NCBI RefSeq assembly: GCF_009223885.1
Contig: NZ_CP045144.1
Span: 2,654,001-2,718,000, forward strand
Reading direction: 5' to 3'
DNA: 64,000 bases
Source of the DNA: Ancylobacter sp. TS-1
GTDB lineage: Bacteria; Pseudomonadota; Alphaproteobacteria; Rhizobiales; Xanthobacteraceae
Under the pieces are notes generated by a model that saw only the letters and a list, made by a program, of their open reading frames with translations, made no database searches and was not told the DNA's origin. Numbering within the stretch: the stretch's first letter is position 1; each line of letters begins with the position of its first letter. This document shows positions 17,651 through 26,140 of this stretch, piece by piece. Both the position numbers and the translations under genes were made by a program.

Positions 17651-18562
17651 ATGCGCCACCTCTATTCGCTGCGCCTGATCGAAGCGGTGGCCCGCGCCGG
17701 CTCCATGCGCCGCGCGGCCGAGGACGCCAACATCACCGCCTCGGCGCTCAACCGCCGCATCAGGCGCTTCGAGGCCGAGTTCGGCGTCGAGCTGTTCGAG
17801 CGCCTGCCCGGCGGCGTCCGGCTCAACCCAGCGGGCGAACTGCTGCTCCAGCACTATCGCGCCACCCTGTCCGACCTTGCCCGCGTGCAGGGACAGGTGG
17901 CGGACCTCTCGGGCGAGCGGCGCGGCCATATCTCGATGGCCTGCTCGCAGGCCCTGCTGCCCTATTTCCTGCCCGAGCAGATCGCCGCCTACCGCGCCGA
18001 CCATCCCGGCGTGACCTTCAGCGTGAAGGTGCGCGACCGTGCCGAAGCCGAGGCCGAGCTTGCCTCCTATGCCAGCGACATCGCCCTGGTGTTCGAGCCC
18101 ATCTATCTCGTCGACTTCGAGGTGATCGAGATGGTGCCGCAGCCGGTGCATGCGGTGATGGCCGCCGACCATCCGCTGGCCGCGCAGGCCGAATTGCGGC
18201 TGCGCGACTGCCTCGACGGCCCGCATGTAGCGCCGGCGGCCAAGTTCGGCGTGCGCCATCTGCTCGACTTTGCCGCCCGCAAGGGCTCGCGCCGGGTCGC
18301 CCCGATCGTCGAGACCGAGAGCTTCGAGCTGATCCGCCACTACGTGCTGCACGAGCGCGCGGTGGGCTTCCAGATTCCCATCGGCCTGCGCGATCCCGGC
18401 GACGGCTCGCTGGTGTTCCGCCCCATCGCGGCGCGCGACCTGCCGGTCGGCAACCTGTTTCTCGGCCAGATGCGCGGGCGCTCGCTCCCCGTCGCCTCGG
18501 CCCGCTTCGCCGTGCGCCTCGCCGCCGCGCTGAAGGCCTACCGCACGCCCGGCGCCGGCTGA
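17651..18562 (+). CDS. LysR family transcriptional regulator
   Basis: 303 residues. The N-terminal winged helix reads LRLIEAVARAGSMRRAAEDANITASALNRRIRRFEAEFGVELF, and the C-terminal LysR substrate-binding domain starts at about 90 (RGHISMACSQALLPYFLPEQIAAY). ATG 17651 gives the usual LysR N-terminus; in-frame ATGs at 17600 and 17612 are possible but make a Cys-containing extension. It is divergent from the allophanate hydrolase, the classical LysR-target arrangement, so it probably controls that gene. The inducer is unknown. Confidence 0.9.
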   Translation: MRHLYSLRLIEAVARAGSMRRAAEDANITASALNRRIRRFEAEFGVELFERLPGGVRLNPAGELLLQHYRATLSDLARVQGQVADLSGERRGHISMACSQALLPYFLPEQIAAYRADHPGVTFSVKVRDRAEAEAELASYASDIALVFEPIYLVDFEVIEMVPQPVHAVMAADHPLAAQAELRLRDCLDGPHVAPAAKFGVRHLLDFAARKGSRRVAPIVETESFELIRHYVLHERAVGFQIPIGLRDPGDGSLVFRPIAARDLPVGNLFLGQMRGRSLPVASARFAVRLAAALKAYRTPGAG

Positions 18563-18570
18563 AGCCACGC

Positions 18571-19545
18571 TCAGGCGTCCTCCATCTCGCTTTCGGGAAG
18601 AAAGGCTCGTCCCCGCGCCTGCCGGCGGATCACCTGCGGCGGCTGGCCGAAGGCGCGCAGGAAGGCGCGGCGCATGCGGTCGCGGTCGGCGAAGCCGGTC
18701 TCGCGCGCCACCGCGTCGATGGAATGGCCGGTGTCCTCCATCAGCGCCCGGGCCACCTCCAGCCGCAGGTTCTCCACCGCCTTGGCCGGCGACTGGCCGG
18801 TCTCGGCGTGGAAGGCACGGCTGAACTGGCGCGGCGACAGGTTCGCCACCCCTGCGAGGTCCTCGACGCCGAGCCGGCCCGCAAGGTTCCGCCGCGCGAA
18901 GGTGAGCACCTTCTGGATGCGGTCGGAGGTCGGCTCCAGTTCCAGCAGCGAGGAGAACTGCGACTGCCCGCCCGCCCGGCGATGGTACAGCACCAGCTTG
19001 CGCGCCACCGCGCGCGCCGCCTCCATGCCGAGATCCTCCTCGATCAGGGCAAGCGCAAGGTCGATGCCGGCGCTCATGCCGGCCGAGGTCCAGACATGGC
19101 CGTCGGCGATGAAGATGCGGTCTTCCTCCACCTTCACCGCGGGGTAGCGCTGCTGCAATTCGCGCGCGCGCACCCAGTGGGTGGTGACGCGCCGCCCGTC
19201 GAGCAGCCCGGCGGCGGCGAGCACGAAAGCACCGAGGCACGGCGCGGCGAGGCGGCGCGCCTGCCCGGCCACGCGGCGCACGAAGTCGACGGTGGCGGGG
19301 CTCGCCTCGTCCATGCTGGCGCCAAACACCAGGAGATCGTAGCGGGCATCGCTTGGCGCGGTCGTCATCACCTCGAATCCCTGCGAGGTGCGCACCGGCC
19401 CGCCCTGCTCGGACAGAAAGTCGAGCGCATAGGCCGCCGGCTCGCCGCGCGCGACGGCCGACATGTTGGCCATCTCGAAGGCGGTGCTGACGGCGAAGCC
19501 CATCGGCGAGTAGCCCTCGCTGAGCACAAAGCCGATCCGGCGCAT
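18571..19545 (-). CDS. GlxA-type AraC regulator with DJ-1/PfpI domain
   Basis: 324 residues: an N-terminal class-I glutamine-amidotransferase/DJ-1-like domain (about 1-180, with CLGAFVLAAAGLLDGRRVTTHW) joined to a C-terminal AraC double helix-turn-helix (about 215-310, SPRQFSRAFHAETGQSPAKAVENLRLE). The nucleophile-elbow position keeps Cys (APCLGAFV). Regulators of this architecture often control catabolism of quaternary amines or amino acids (GbdR, CdhR, ArgR types), known family behaviour rather than proof here. It is divergent from the SDR at 19654 across about 108 bp, its likeliest target. Confidence 0.9.
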   Translation of the reverse strand: MRRIGFVLSEGYSPMGFAVSTAFEMANMSAVARGEPAAYALDFLSEQGGPVRTSQGFEVMTTAPSDARYDLLVFGASMDEASPATVDFVRRVAGQARRLAAPCLGAFVLAAAGLLDGRRVTTHWVRARELQQRYPAVKVEEDRIFIADGHVWTSAGMSAGIDLALALIEEDLGMEAARAVARKLVLYHRRAGGQSQFSSLLELEPTSDRIQKVLTFARRNLAGRLGVEDLAGVANLSPRQFSRAFHAETGQSPAKAVENLRLEVARALMEDTGHSIDAVARETGFADRDRMRRAFLRAFGQPPQVIRRQARGRAFLPESEMEDA

Positions 19546-19653
19546 GGCGTACTCCCGAATGTCCTAAAACGCCGCATCTATGACATTTCAGACAGACGGC
19601 GACAAGCCTATGGTCCTCCCAACGCCCGATGACGGGCGACATGGAGAACGATC

Positions 19654-20457
19654 ATGAGCACGACTCACAAGGGCACGGCCCTCATCACCGGCGCGTCGGG
19701 CGGCATCGGCGCTCTTTATGCCGAACGTCTGGCCCGGCGCGGCTACGACCTCATCCTGGTCGCGCGCAATGTCGAGCGGCTGCAGGCGGTGGCCCGCCGC
19801 ATCACCGACGCCACCGGCCGCGCGGTCAATGTGGTCGCCGCCGATCTCGGCGGGACGGACGGGCTGGCGCAGGTGGAGACGCTGCTGCGCGAGCATGCCG
19901 GCATCACGCTTCTGGTCAACAATGCCGGCTTCGGCTCCGCCGCGCTGCTGCTCGATTCCGACGTCGCGCGCATGCAGGAGATGATCGACGTGAACGTCAC
20001 CGCGCTGACGCGGCTGACCTATGCCGCCGCGCCCGGCTTCGTGGCGCGTGGAAACGGCGCCATCATCAACATCGCCTCCATCTCGGCGATCGCGCCGGAG
20101 CTGCTCAACGGCGTCTACGGCGCCAGCAAGGCTTATGTGCTCGCCTTCACCCAGTCGCTTCAGCATGAACTGGCCGGCAAGGGCGTGCGCGTGCAGGTCG
20201 TGCTCCCCGGCGCCACCGCCACCGAGTTCTGGGACGTCGCCGGCATTGGCGGCCACGGCAACCTGCCGGAGGGTTGGGTGATGAGTGCGGCCGATCTGGT
20301 GGACGCGGCGCTCACCGGCTTCGACGCCGGCGAGGTCGTCACCATCCCGCCGTTGCAGGACGGCGAGGAATGGAACGCCTATGAGGCCGCCCGCCGCACC
20401 ATGTCCGGCCATCTCGGCGTCGCCACCCCGGCGCCGCGCTACCGCAAGGCCGCCTGA
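19654..20457 (+). CDS. Short-chain dehydrogenase/reductase (SDR)
   Basis: 267 residues of the classical SDR family: cofactor loop TGASGGIGALYAERLARRG, the structural NNAG (LLVNNAGFGS), catalytic Ser in IASISAIA and the YxxxK motif (VYGASKAYVLAF). The Arg-rich strand-2 end (LVARNVERL) favours NADP(H). GGAGAA is 5 nt from the ATG. The substrate is unknown; this subtype (COG0300-like) reduces carbonyl compounds. The divergent GlxA-type regulator suggests inducible expression. Confidence 0.9.
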   Translation: MSTTHKGTALITGASGGIGALYAERLARRGYDLILVARNVERLQAVARRITDATGRAVNVVAADLGGTDGLAQVETLLREHAGITLLVNNAGFGSAALLLDSDVARMQEMIDVNVTALTRLTYAAAPGFVARGNGAIINIASISAIAPELLNGVYGASKAYVLAFTQSLQHELAGKGVRVQVVLPGATATEFWDVAGIGGHGNLPEGWVMSAADLVDAALTGFDAGEVVTIPPLQDGEEWNAYEAARRTMSGHLGVATPAPRYRKAA

Positions 20458-20486
20458 ACGGTTGCCCGAACGGCCGGGTTTGCAAC

Positions 20487-20513
20487 GGTACGGGCGCTCA
20501 CAGCGCCCGTACC
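20487..20513. terminator. Perfect 12-bp stem-loop between convergent SDR and flavin-reductase genes
   Basis: Stem 20487-20498 pairs with 20502-20513 around a CAC loop. It straddles the stop codon of the flavin-reductase gene (its last four codons form one arm). Neither strand has a U-tract, so it is a terminator-like hairpin of uncertain strength. Confidence 0.45.
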
Positions 20514-20998
20514 CGCGAGCCCAGCGTGTCGAACTGCCCGCCGGCATAGATCAGCGGGTGCAGCGGCCCTTCCGGCAGGTGGATGGCGACCACCCGGCCG
20601 AGAAAGATGGTGTGGCTGTGTACGCTCACCTTCTCGGCCAGCTCGCAGTCGAAGCTCGCCAGCGCCCCGACGAGGGCCGGCGCGCCGGTCGCCAGCGCGC
20701 GCCACTCATGGGTGCTGAAGCGCATATGGCGGTGCGCCGAGGACGAGAACGCCTTGGCAAGCTCCAGCTCCGGCTCGCCCAGCAGATTGACGCAGAAGCT
20801 GCCCGAGCGGTCGATGACGTCGTGGCAGGAGACGTTGCGGTTCACGCAGACGAGCAGGGTCGGCGTCGGATCGGCGGCCACCGAGGTGACCGAGGTGGCG
20901 ACGAAACCGTGCGGCTGGCCCTCGTCGAGGGTAGTGATCACGGACACGCCGGCGGCGAGGCGCCGCATGCCCTGTTTGAAATCGGCTGGATCGATCAT
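20498..20998 (-). CDS. Flavin reductase of the HpaC/RutF family
   Basis: A 166-residue flavin reductase domain protein that supplies reduced FMN or FAD to two-component monooxygenases, using NAD(P)H. Diagnostic segments are FKQGMRRLAAGVSVITTL, GFVATSVTSVAADPTPTLLVCVN, SGSFCVNLL and the C-terminal HPLIYAGGQFDTL. The ATG at 20998 has GGAG 6 nt upstream; a GTG at 21010 with GGAGGG 8 nt upstream is equally good (4 residues longer). Two luciferase-like monooxygenases further right need such a partner, and no other flavin reductase is encoded here. It is divergent from the aldehyde dehydrogenase. Confidence 0.88.
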   Translation of the reverse strand: MIDPADFKQGMRRLAAGVSVITTLDEGQPHGFVATSVTSVAADPTPTLLVCVNRNVSCHDVIDRSGSFCVNLLGEPELELAKAFSSSAHRHMRFSTHEWRALATGAPALVGALASFDCELAEKVSVHSHTIFLGRVVAIHLPEGPLHPLIYAGGQFDTLGSRVRAL

Positions 20999-21122
20999 GA
21001 CGAACTCCACGTCGCGACCCTCCGGCCGCGTTGGAGCCGCTTGCGCAAGTCGCGTGCCAGTGCCGGGAATGCGGGAAACGCAGCGGTTTCCGGCCCGGCG
21101 TCTCGCCGCCGGCTGCGACAGA

Positions 21123-21140
21123 TGTCGCTGATCTGAGACG
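21123..21140. promoter_or_regulatory. Putative upstream activator site (UAS), TGTCGC-N6-GAGACG
   Basis: An 18-bp inverted repeat of the same form as sites at 30212, 38660, 38682, 41752, 46581 and 46670. It ends 143 bp before the sigma-54 promoter of the aldehyde dehydrogenase, a usual distance for enhancer-binding proteins. Binding by one of the two AcoR-like activators in this window is inferred. Confidence 0.55.
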
Positions 21141-21283
21141 CCGGCGCCGCCTCCCGCCCGCCAGCGGGTCGGGGCGCCCTCACCCGGCCGCCGCACGCAA
21201 ATCCAGCCGCCGCACGGGCTCGCACGGCCCGCCTGCCGACGCGCGACGTGGCGCCCACGCGCATGTGGGCACCCGGATGCCGG

Positions 21284-21299
21284 TGGCACGCCTCTTGCG
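21284..21299 (+). promoter_or_regulatory. Sigma-54 (-24/-12) promoter of the aldehyde dehydrogenase gene
   Basis: TGGCACGCCTCTTGCG matches the RpoN consensus TGGCACG-N4-TTGCW at every defined position except the final W. Transcription should start near 21311, about 26 nt before the ATG. Confidence 0.88.
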
Positions 21300-21336
21300 G
21301 TCTGTTCCCATCCCTTTCGTTTGCGAAAGCACGGTC

Positions 21337-22824
21337 ATGACCATCAACGTGAATCCCGTCGCCGACATCATCACGCCGCTTCCCAAGCAGCTCCTGATCG
21401 ACGGCAAATTCGTCCCCTCGCTCTCGGGCAAGACCTTCAAGACCTTCAACCCGGCGACCGGCCAGGTGCTGGCCGAGGTCTCCGAGGGCGGCGCCGCCGA
21501 CATCGACCTCGCCGTCGCGGCGGCCCGGCGCGCCTTCAACGGCCCGTGGAGCCGCTTCACCCCGTTCCAGCGCCAGGCGCTGCTGCTGCGCTTCGCCGAC
21601 CTGGTTGAGAAGCATTTCGAGACGCTGGCCCATATCGACGTGCTCGACATGGGCGCGCCGATCACCTCGATGTACGCCCGCCGCCAGCGCGCGCTCGGCC
21701 TGCCGCGCTTCTATGCCGGCATGTGCACGGTGATCGCCGGCGGCACGCTGCCCAACTCCATGCCCGGCGAGGTGTTCACCTACACGCTGAAGGAGCCGGT
21801 CGGCGTGGTCGGCGCCATCACGCCGTGGAACGCCCCGCTCACCTCCACCATCTGGAAGATCGCCCCGGTGCTCGCCACCGGCTGCACCATGGTGCTGAAG
21901 CCCGCCGAGGACGCGCCCCTCACCGCGCTGCGTCTCGGCGAGCTGCTGCTGGAGGCGGGCGTGCCGGAAGGCGTCGTCAACATCGTGCCGGGCTTCGGCC
22001 ACATCGCCGGCGACGCGCTGGCCCGCCACATGGACGTCGACAAGGTGGCCTTCACCGGCTCGGACGTCACCGGCCGCAAGGTCATCGAGGCGTCGAAGAG
22101 CAACATCAAGCGGGTGACGCTGGAACTCGGCGGCAAGTCGCCGGACATCATCTTCGCCGATTGCGACATGGACACCGCCGTCGCCGGCGCCGGCATGGGC
22201 GTGTTCGCCAATACCGGGCAGATCTGCTGCGCCGGCACGCGCCTGCTGATCCAGCGGCCGATCTACGAGGAGTTCGTCGCCCGCGTCTCCGACTATGCGA
22301 AGTCGCTCAAGGTCGGCAACGGCCTCGACCCGGCGACGCAGATCGGCCCGGTGGTCAACGCCAAGCAGCTCGACCGCGTGACCGGCTACATGGAGATCGG
22401 TCTCGGCGAGGGTGTCACCGCCGCTGCCGGCGGCAAGCGCATCACCGAGGGCGCGCTGAAGGACGGCTATTTCTTCGAGCCGACCGTGCTCTCCGGCGTG
22501 ACCAACGACATGCGCATCGCCCAGGAGGAGATCTTCGGCCCGGTGGCCGCCGCCATCCCCTTCGACACGCTGGAGGAAGCGGCCGCCATCGCCAACGACA
22601 CCGTGTTCGGCCTCGGCGGCGGCGTGTGGACCTCCAACGTCACCACCGCCCACCGCATCGCCAAGGCGATCCGCGCCGGCACGGTATGGATCAACACTTA
22701 TGGCGGGCTCGACCCGGTGGTGCCGTTCGGCGGTTACAAGACCAGCGGCTATGGCCGCGAATCCGGCACCGAGCATCTCGACGCCTATCTGGAAACCAAG
22801 TCGGTGGTCCTCAAGCTGGGCTGA
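21337..22824 (+). CDS. NAD(P)-dependent aldehyde dehydrogenase
   Basis: A 495-residue ALDH-superfamily enzyme oxidising an aldehyde to its acid. Signs are the cofactor segment PWNAPLTSTIWKIAPVLATG, KPAEDAPLTALRLGEL, FTGSDVTGR, catalytic Glu in LELGGKSP, catalytic Cys in NTGQICCAGTR and EEIFGPVAA. The frame is open upstream, but a sigma-54 promoter at 21284-21299 places the start at ATG 21337. Under the same promoter class as the monooxygenase and alcohol-oxidase genes to the right, it likely oxidises aldehydes released by them. A strong terminator follows, so it is monocistronic. Confidence 0.95.
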   Translation: MTINVNPVADIITPLPKQLLIDGKFVPSLSGKTFKTFNPATGQVLAEVSEGGAADIDLAVAAARRAFNGPWSRFTPFQRQALLLRFADLVEKHFETLAHIDVLDMGAPITSMYARRQRALGLPRFYAGMCTVIAGGTLPNSMPGEVFTYTLKEPVGVVGAITPWNAPLTSTIWKIAPVLATGCTMVLKPAEDAPLTALRLGELLLEAGVPEGVVNIVPGFGHIAGDALARHMDVDKVAFTGSDVTGRKVIEASKSNIKRVTLELGGKSPDIIFADCDMDTAVAGAGMGVFANTGQICCAGTRLLIQRPIYEEFVARVSDYAKSLKVGNGLDPATQIGPVVNAKQLDRVTGYMEIGLGEGVTAAAGGKRITEGALKDGYFFEPTVLSGVTNDMRIAQEEIFGPVAAAIPFDTLEEAAAIANDTVFGLGGGVWTSNVTTAHRIAKAIRAGTVWINTYGGLDPVVPFGGYKTSGYGRESGTEHLDAYLETKSVVLKLG

Positions 22825-22847
22825 GTCCCGGCGCACCGATGCGAGAC

Positions 22848-22892
22848 GGAAGGCCCGGCAAGGCTCAGCGCCCCGCCGGGCCTTTCCTTTTC
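22848..22892 (+). terminator. Intrinsic terminator of the aldehyde dehydrogenase gene
   Basis: Stem 22850-22859 pairs perfectly with 22875-22884 (extended by G-U and G-C pairs) around a 15-nt loop, followed by TTTCCTTTTC. It also abuts the end of the convergent MFS gene. Confidence 0.8.
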
Positions 22893-24069
22893 AGTGCCGC
22901 ACGCCGCGCGGAATGACGAAGCGCACCGCGGCGGCGATCAGCAGCGCGCCCACGGTGAGCATCAGGAAGGCGGCGCGCATGCCCTGCGCATGCGCCACGA
23001 AGCCGATCAGCGGCGGCCCGAACAGGCCGCCGCCATAGGCGATGGTCACCGTCATGGCGATGCCGGCATTGGGCGGGATGCCGGGCATGCGCCCGCTCAA
23101 AGAGAAGAAGATCGGCACCAGATTGGCGATGCCGAGGCCGGCGATGGCGAAGCCCGGCAGCGCCGCCAGCATGGTCGGTGCCCAGACGATGATGGCGACG
23201 CCGACAAAGGCGATGGCGCCGGAGATCTGGATCGTCGTCACCGCGCCGAGGCGGCGCACGATGCGGTCGCCGAACAGCCGTCCGCCGGTCATGGCGAGCG
23301 AGAAGGACGCCACGCCATAGGCCGCCATCGCCGGCGCCGTGGCGGTCGCCTGCACGAGGTAGAGCGCGCCCCAGTCGATCAGCGCCAGCTCGATGACGAA
23401 GGCCAGCACGGTGAGGATGCCGATCCCCAGCATGGTCAGATTGGGAAGCTGGAAGATCGAGCCGCCGGTGACCTCGCGTACATGGGCTTCCGGCAGCCAG
23501 AGCCACGGCACGGCGGCGAAGGCGAGCGCCACCAGAATGACGCTGGCGAGGCCGAGGCCGGCCGGCACGCTCAGCCCCAGCCCGATCAGCACGCCGCCGG
23601 ACAGCGCGCCGACCACGTTGCCCAGGCTGAAGAAGGCGTGCGCCGAGGACATGATCGGCCGGCCCAGCTCGCGCTCCAGCGCCGAGGCATGCGAGTTCAT
23701 GCACACGTCGAGGAAGCCGAAGCACAGGCCGATGAGATAGGCCGAGAGCGCCAGCACCGGCATGGTGGTGCCGAGCGCCGGGCCGAAGGCGGCCGCCGCG
23801 AAGGCGATGCCCGACAGTGCGCCGGCGCGCAGCGGCCCGAGGCGCGGGCGCAGCACCCCCGCCAGCGGCATGCCGCACAGGCAGCCGATCGACACGCACA
23901 GCAGCACGAGGCCGACCTGCGCATCGTCGAGCCCTGCCCGCGCCTTGAGGATCGGAAGATAGGTCGCCCAGACCGTCAGCCCGGCGCCGCCGACGAAGAA
24001 AATCACGCTCACGGCAATACGCGACGCGGCGAGCGCACGATGCTCCCGCGCGGCGATCGACTCACTCAT
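22891..24069 (-). CDS. MFS transporter, YbjJ-like
   Basis: A 392-residue, 12-helix major facilitator resembling E. coli YbjJ and fucose-permease-like carriers: VGGAGLTVWATYLPILKARAGLDDAQVG at the N-terminus, the LGFLDV/MNSHAS region at about 125-140 (GLCFGFLDVCMNSHASALE), and GIPPNAGIAMTVTIAYGGGLFGPPLIG in the second half. The family's substrates are mostly unknown. ATG 24069 is the natural start. A -24/-12-like sequence at 24126-24141 on the minus strand lies just upstream, so it may belong to the neighbouring sigma-54 regulon. Confidence 0.88.
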   Translation of the reverse strand: MSESIAAREHRALAASRIAVSVIFFVGGAGLTVWATYLPILKARAGLDDAQVGLVLLCVSIGCLCGMPLAGVLRPRLGPLRAGALSGIAFAAAAFGPALGTTMPVLALSAYLIGLCFGFLDVCMNSHASALERELGRPIMSSAHAFFSLGNVVGALSGGVLIGLGLSVPAGLGLASVILVALAFAAVPWLWLPEAHVREVTGGSIFQLPNLTMLGIGILTVLAFVIELALIDWGALYLVQATATAPAMAAYGVASFSLAMTGGRLFGDRIVRRLGAVTTIQISGAIAFVGVAIIVWAPTMLAALPGFAIAGLGIANLVPIFFSLSGRMPGIPPNAGIAMTVTIAYGGGLFGPPLIGFVAHAQGMRAAFLMLTVGALLIAAAVRFVIPRGVRH

Positions 24070-24125
24070 GCTACGTCCCAACCGAACTCGCGGACGGCGG
24101 TGCCGCCCGTCTTCCGCCCCCGCAC

Positions 24126-24141
24126 GGCACAATATGTGCCA
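24126..24141 (-). promoter_or_regulatory. Candidate sigma-54 promoter of the MFS gene (or palindromic operator)
   Basis: On the minus strand the sequence reads TGGCACATATTGTGCC: a perfect TGGCAC -24 element with the -12 GC at the right distance (GTGC instead of TTGC). It is about 57 bp upstream of the MFS start. Because it is also palindromic it could instead be a repressor site. Confidence 0.5.
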
Positions 24142-24346
24142 TCCGGCATACCACCAGCCATGCCACTCGCCGCGCCGATTCGGCACGGGCGGAAGGGCCT
24201 GCCTACACCATTGCGGGCCGCAGGGAAGCCGGCCCTCCCCGCCCGGCGCGGCCTGCGTCTCGCCGGGAATTCGCGCCGTCGCAGAATCTCAACCCGCGAC
24301 GTGAGATGGCGCCGGCAACCGCCCGCCGGCGGCGGGTTTGCGGCGC

Positions 24347-24362
24347 CGGACCGGAACTTGCT
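24347..24362 (+). promoter_or_regulatory. Weak -24/-12-like sequence before GMC oxidoreductase 1
   Basis: CGGACCGGAACTTGCT keeps GG and TTGCT at the correct spacing but only part of the -24 box. A second imperfect match lies at 24327-24342. In GC-rich DNA such matches arise by chance, so this is low confidence. Confidence 0.25.
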
Positions 24363-24407
24363 ACGCGGCGCCGCGCCTGCGCCAGCCATCTGTTTCGGGG
24401 GAACGCG

Positions 24408-26003
24408 ATGCATGACTATGTGATTGTCGGTGGCGGCTCGGCCGGCTGCGTCCTCGCCGCGCGGCTGTCGGAGGATCCCGCCGTCTCGGTGCTGCTGCTG
24501 GAGGAGGGCCCGCGCGACCGCTCGCCCTACATCCACATCCCCGCCATGGTCTACAAGACCGCCACCGGCGCCCTGCTCCAGCGGGTGCCGTGGGAGCCGG
24601 CCAACGGCGCCTCGGGCGGGGTCGCCGCACCCCACATGGTGCAGGCCCGCGTGCTTGGCGGCGGCTCGTCGGTCAACGGCATGGTCTATGTGCGCGGCAT
24701 ACCGAGCGATTTCGACGGCTGGGCGGCGCAGGGAGCGGAAGGCTGGGACTATGCCGGCGTGTTGCCTTATTTCAAACGCGCCGAAAGCAATGACAGCTTC
24801 GGCGGCGACGCCCACGGCACCGACGGCCCGCTCTGGGTGTCGAGCCAGCCGTCGCCGCACCCGCTGACCAGAGCGTGGCTGAAGGCCTGCCAGGAATTCG
24901 GCATCCCGCCGGTGGCCGACTTCAATAGCGGGGTGCAAACCGGCTGCGGCGTCTACCAGATCACCGCCCGCAACGGCCGGCGCGCCTCCACCGCCGTCAC
25001 CTATCTCAAGCCCGCGCGCAAACGGGCCAACCTCACCGTGCGCACCGGCTGCCGGGCGACGCGCGTGCTGATCGAGAAGGGCCGCGCCACCGGCGTCGAA
25101 TATGCGCGCGGCACAAGCCGCGAGACGGTGCGGGCGCGCGAGGTGATCCTTTCCGCCGGCGCCATCCAGTCGCCGCGCCTGCTGCTCCAATCCGGCATCG
25201 GCCCGGCCGCCCATCTGCGCCGCGTCGGCGTCGAGGTGGCGCACGACCTGCCCGGCGTCGGGCGCGGCCTTCAGGACCATATGGACGTCTATCTCGTGCA
25301 CGAACTCGCCGGCACGGAGAGCTACGACGTCTACCGCCGTTTCCACCGCAAGATCGGCGCCGGCCTGCACTGGCTGCTGTTCCGGCGCGGGCCGCTGTGC
25401 TCGAACCTGATCGAAGGCGGCGCCTTCTGGTGGGGCGACAGGGAGCTGCCCGACCCCAACCTCCAGTTCCACTTCCTGCCCGGCACCGGCATCGAGGAGG
25501 GCGTGCAGCCCGCCGCCAGCGGCTGCGGCTCGACGCTGAACATCTGCCTCACCCGCCCGCGCTCGCGCGGCGTGGTCGAACTGACCTCGGCCGACCCCTT
25601 CGCGCCGCTGCGGGTGGCGCCGAACTATTTCGGCGACCCCTACGACCTTGACTGCATGGCGGAGGGCATAAGGCTCGGCCAGGAAATCATGGCGCAGCCC
25701 TCCATCGCCCGCCACGTCGCCCGCGAGCAGCTTCCCGGCGCGCCGCTGCGCACGCTCGAGGAGCGCCGCGCCTATGTGCTCGGGCGCGCGCAGGGCGCGC
25801 TGCACCCGGTCGGCACCTGCCGGATCGGCGTCGACGCGATGGCGGTGGTCGACCCCGCCCTGCGGGTGCGCGGCATCGAGGGGCTCAGGGTAGCGGACGC
25901 CTCGGTTATGCCCTCCACACCCTCGGGCAACACCAACGCCGCGACCATCATGGTGGCGGAGAAGGCGGCCGCGACGATCCGCGGCGGGGCGCGCATCCCC
26001 TGA
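24408..26003 (+). CDS. GMC family FAD oxidoreductase 1 (choline-dehydrogenase-like)
   Basis: A 531-residue glucose-methanol-choline flavoprotein oxidising an alcohol to an aldehyde. It has the FAD-binding GGGSAGCVLAARLSED at residue 7, GMC signature 1 (ARVLGGGSSVNGMVYVRG), signature 2 (SAGAIQSPRLLLQSGIG), and the C-terminal active-site His (LHPVGTCRIG) and Asn (SGNTNAATIM). GGGGGAA precedes ATG 24408. It closely resembles GMC 2 at 33499. Transcribed toward the ABC operon but separated from it by that operon's own sigma-54 promoter. Confidence 0.93.
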   Translation: MHDYVIVGGGSAGCVLAARLSEDPAVSVLLLEEGPRDRSPYIHIPAMVYKTATGALLQRVPWEPANGASGGVAAPHMVQARVLGGGSSVNGMVYVRGIPSDFDGWAAQGAEGWDYAGVLPYFKRAESNDSFGGDAHGTDGPLWVSSQPSPHPLTRAWLKACQEFGIPPVADFNSGVQTGCGVYQITARNGRRASTAVTYLKPARKRANLTVRTGCRATRVLIEKGRATGVEYARGTSRETVRAREVILSAGAIQSPRLLLQSGIGPAAHLRRVGVEVAHDLPGVGRGLQDHMDVYLVHELAGTESYDVYRRFHRKIGAGLHWLLFRRGPLCSNLIEGGAFWWGDRELPDPNLQFHFLPGTGIEEGVQPAASGCGSTLNICLTRPRSRGVVELTSADPFAPLRVAPNYFGDPYDLDCMAEGIRLGQEIMAQPSIARHVAREQLPGAPLRTLEERRAYVLGRAQGALHPVGTCRIGVDAMAVVDPALRVRGIEGLRVADASVMPSTPSGNTNAATIMVAEKAAATIRGGARIP

Positions 26004-26082
26004 GCCCGGCCGTTTCACCCGTGTCCGTCGCGCGGTGAGACTCCTGCGACAGCATTCTCAGAACCGGCGACGGGTAACATGT

Positions 26083-26095
26083 TAAGTATTTGAAA
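26083..26095 (-). promoter_or_regulatory. IHF-like site upstream of ABC operon 1
   Basis: The minus strand matches WATCAANNNNTTR at all but one position. It lies between TCTC/GAGAC-type half-sites (26037-26060) and the -24/-12 promoter, where IHF bending is common in sigma-54 promoters. Inferred from sequence likeness only. Confidence 0.35.
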
Positions 26096-26124
26096 TAGAT
26101 ATACAATATGTCAGAAACGGGCGC

Positions 26125-26140
26125 TGGCATGCCTCTTGCT
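26125..26140 (+). promoter_or_regulatory. Sigma-54 promoter of ABC transporter operon 1
   Basis: TGGCATGCCTCTTGCT matches the RpoN consensus with one change (T for C at position 6). The expected start is near 26152, leaving a leader of about 47 nt. Half-sites GAGACT, GCGACA and TTCTCA at 26037-26060 lie upstream but do not form a clean 18-bp UAS. Confidence 0.85.

Larger units (their letters stand above)
20999..21336. promoter_or_regulatory. Divergent control region, flavin reductase / aldehyde dehydrogenase
   Basis: About 340 bp without a gene. It contains an activator-type palindrome at 21123-21140, an overlapping perfect GCGAC-AGAT-GTCGC repeat at 21115-21128 and a sigma-54 promoter at 21284-21299. 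I see no clear promoter for the flavin-reductase direction. Confidence 0.6.
24070..24407. promoter_or_regulatory. Divergent control region, MFS gene / GMC oxidoreductase 1
   Basis: About 340 bp without a gene. It holds a 15-bp palindrome GGCACA-ATA-TGTGCC (24126-24140), an ATCTCA-N10-TGAGAT palindrome (24286-24307) carrying the same TCTC/GAGA half-sites as the nearby activator sites but with wider spacing, and two weak plus-strand -24/-12 candidates (24327-24342 and 24347-24362). Confidence 0.5.

Noticed and set aside
20498..20513. Hairpin at 20487-20513 as a strong intrinsic terminator
   Set aside because: The stem is perfect but no U-tract follows on either strand and one arm is coding, so it is listed only at low confidence.
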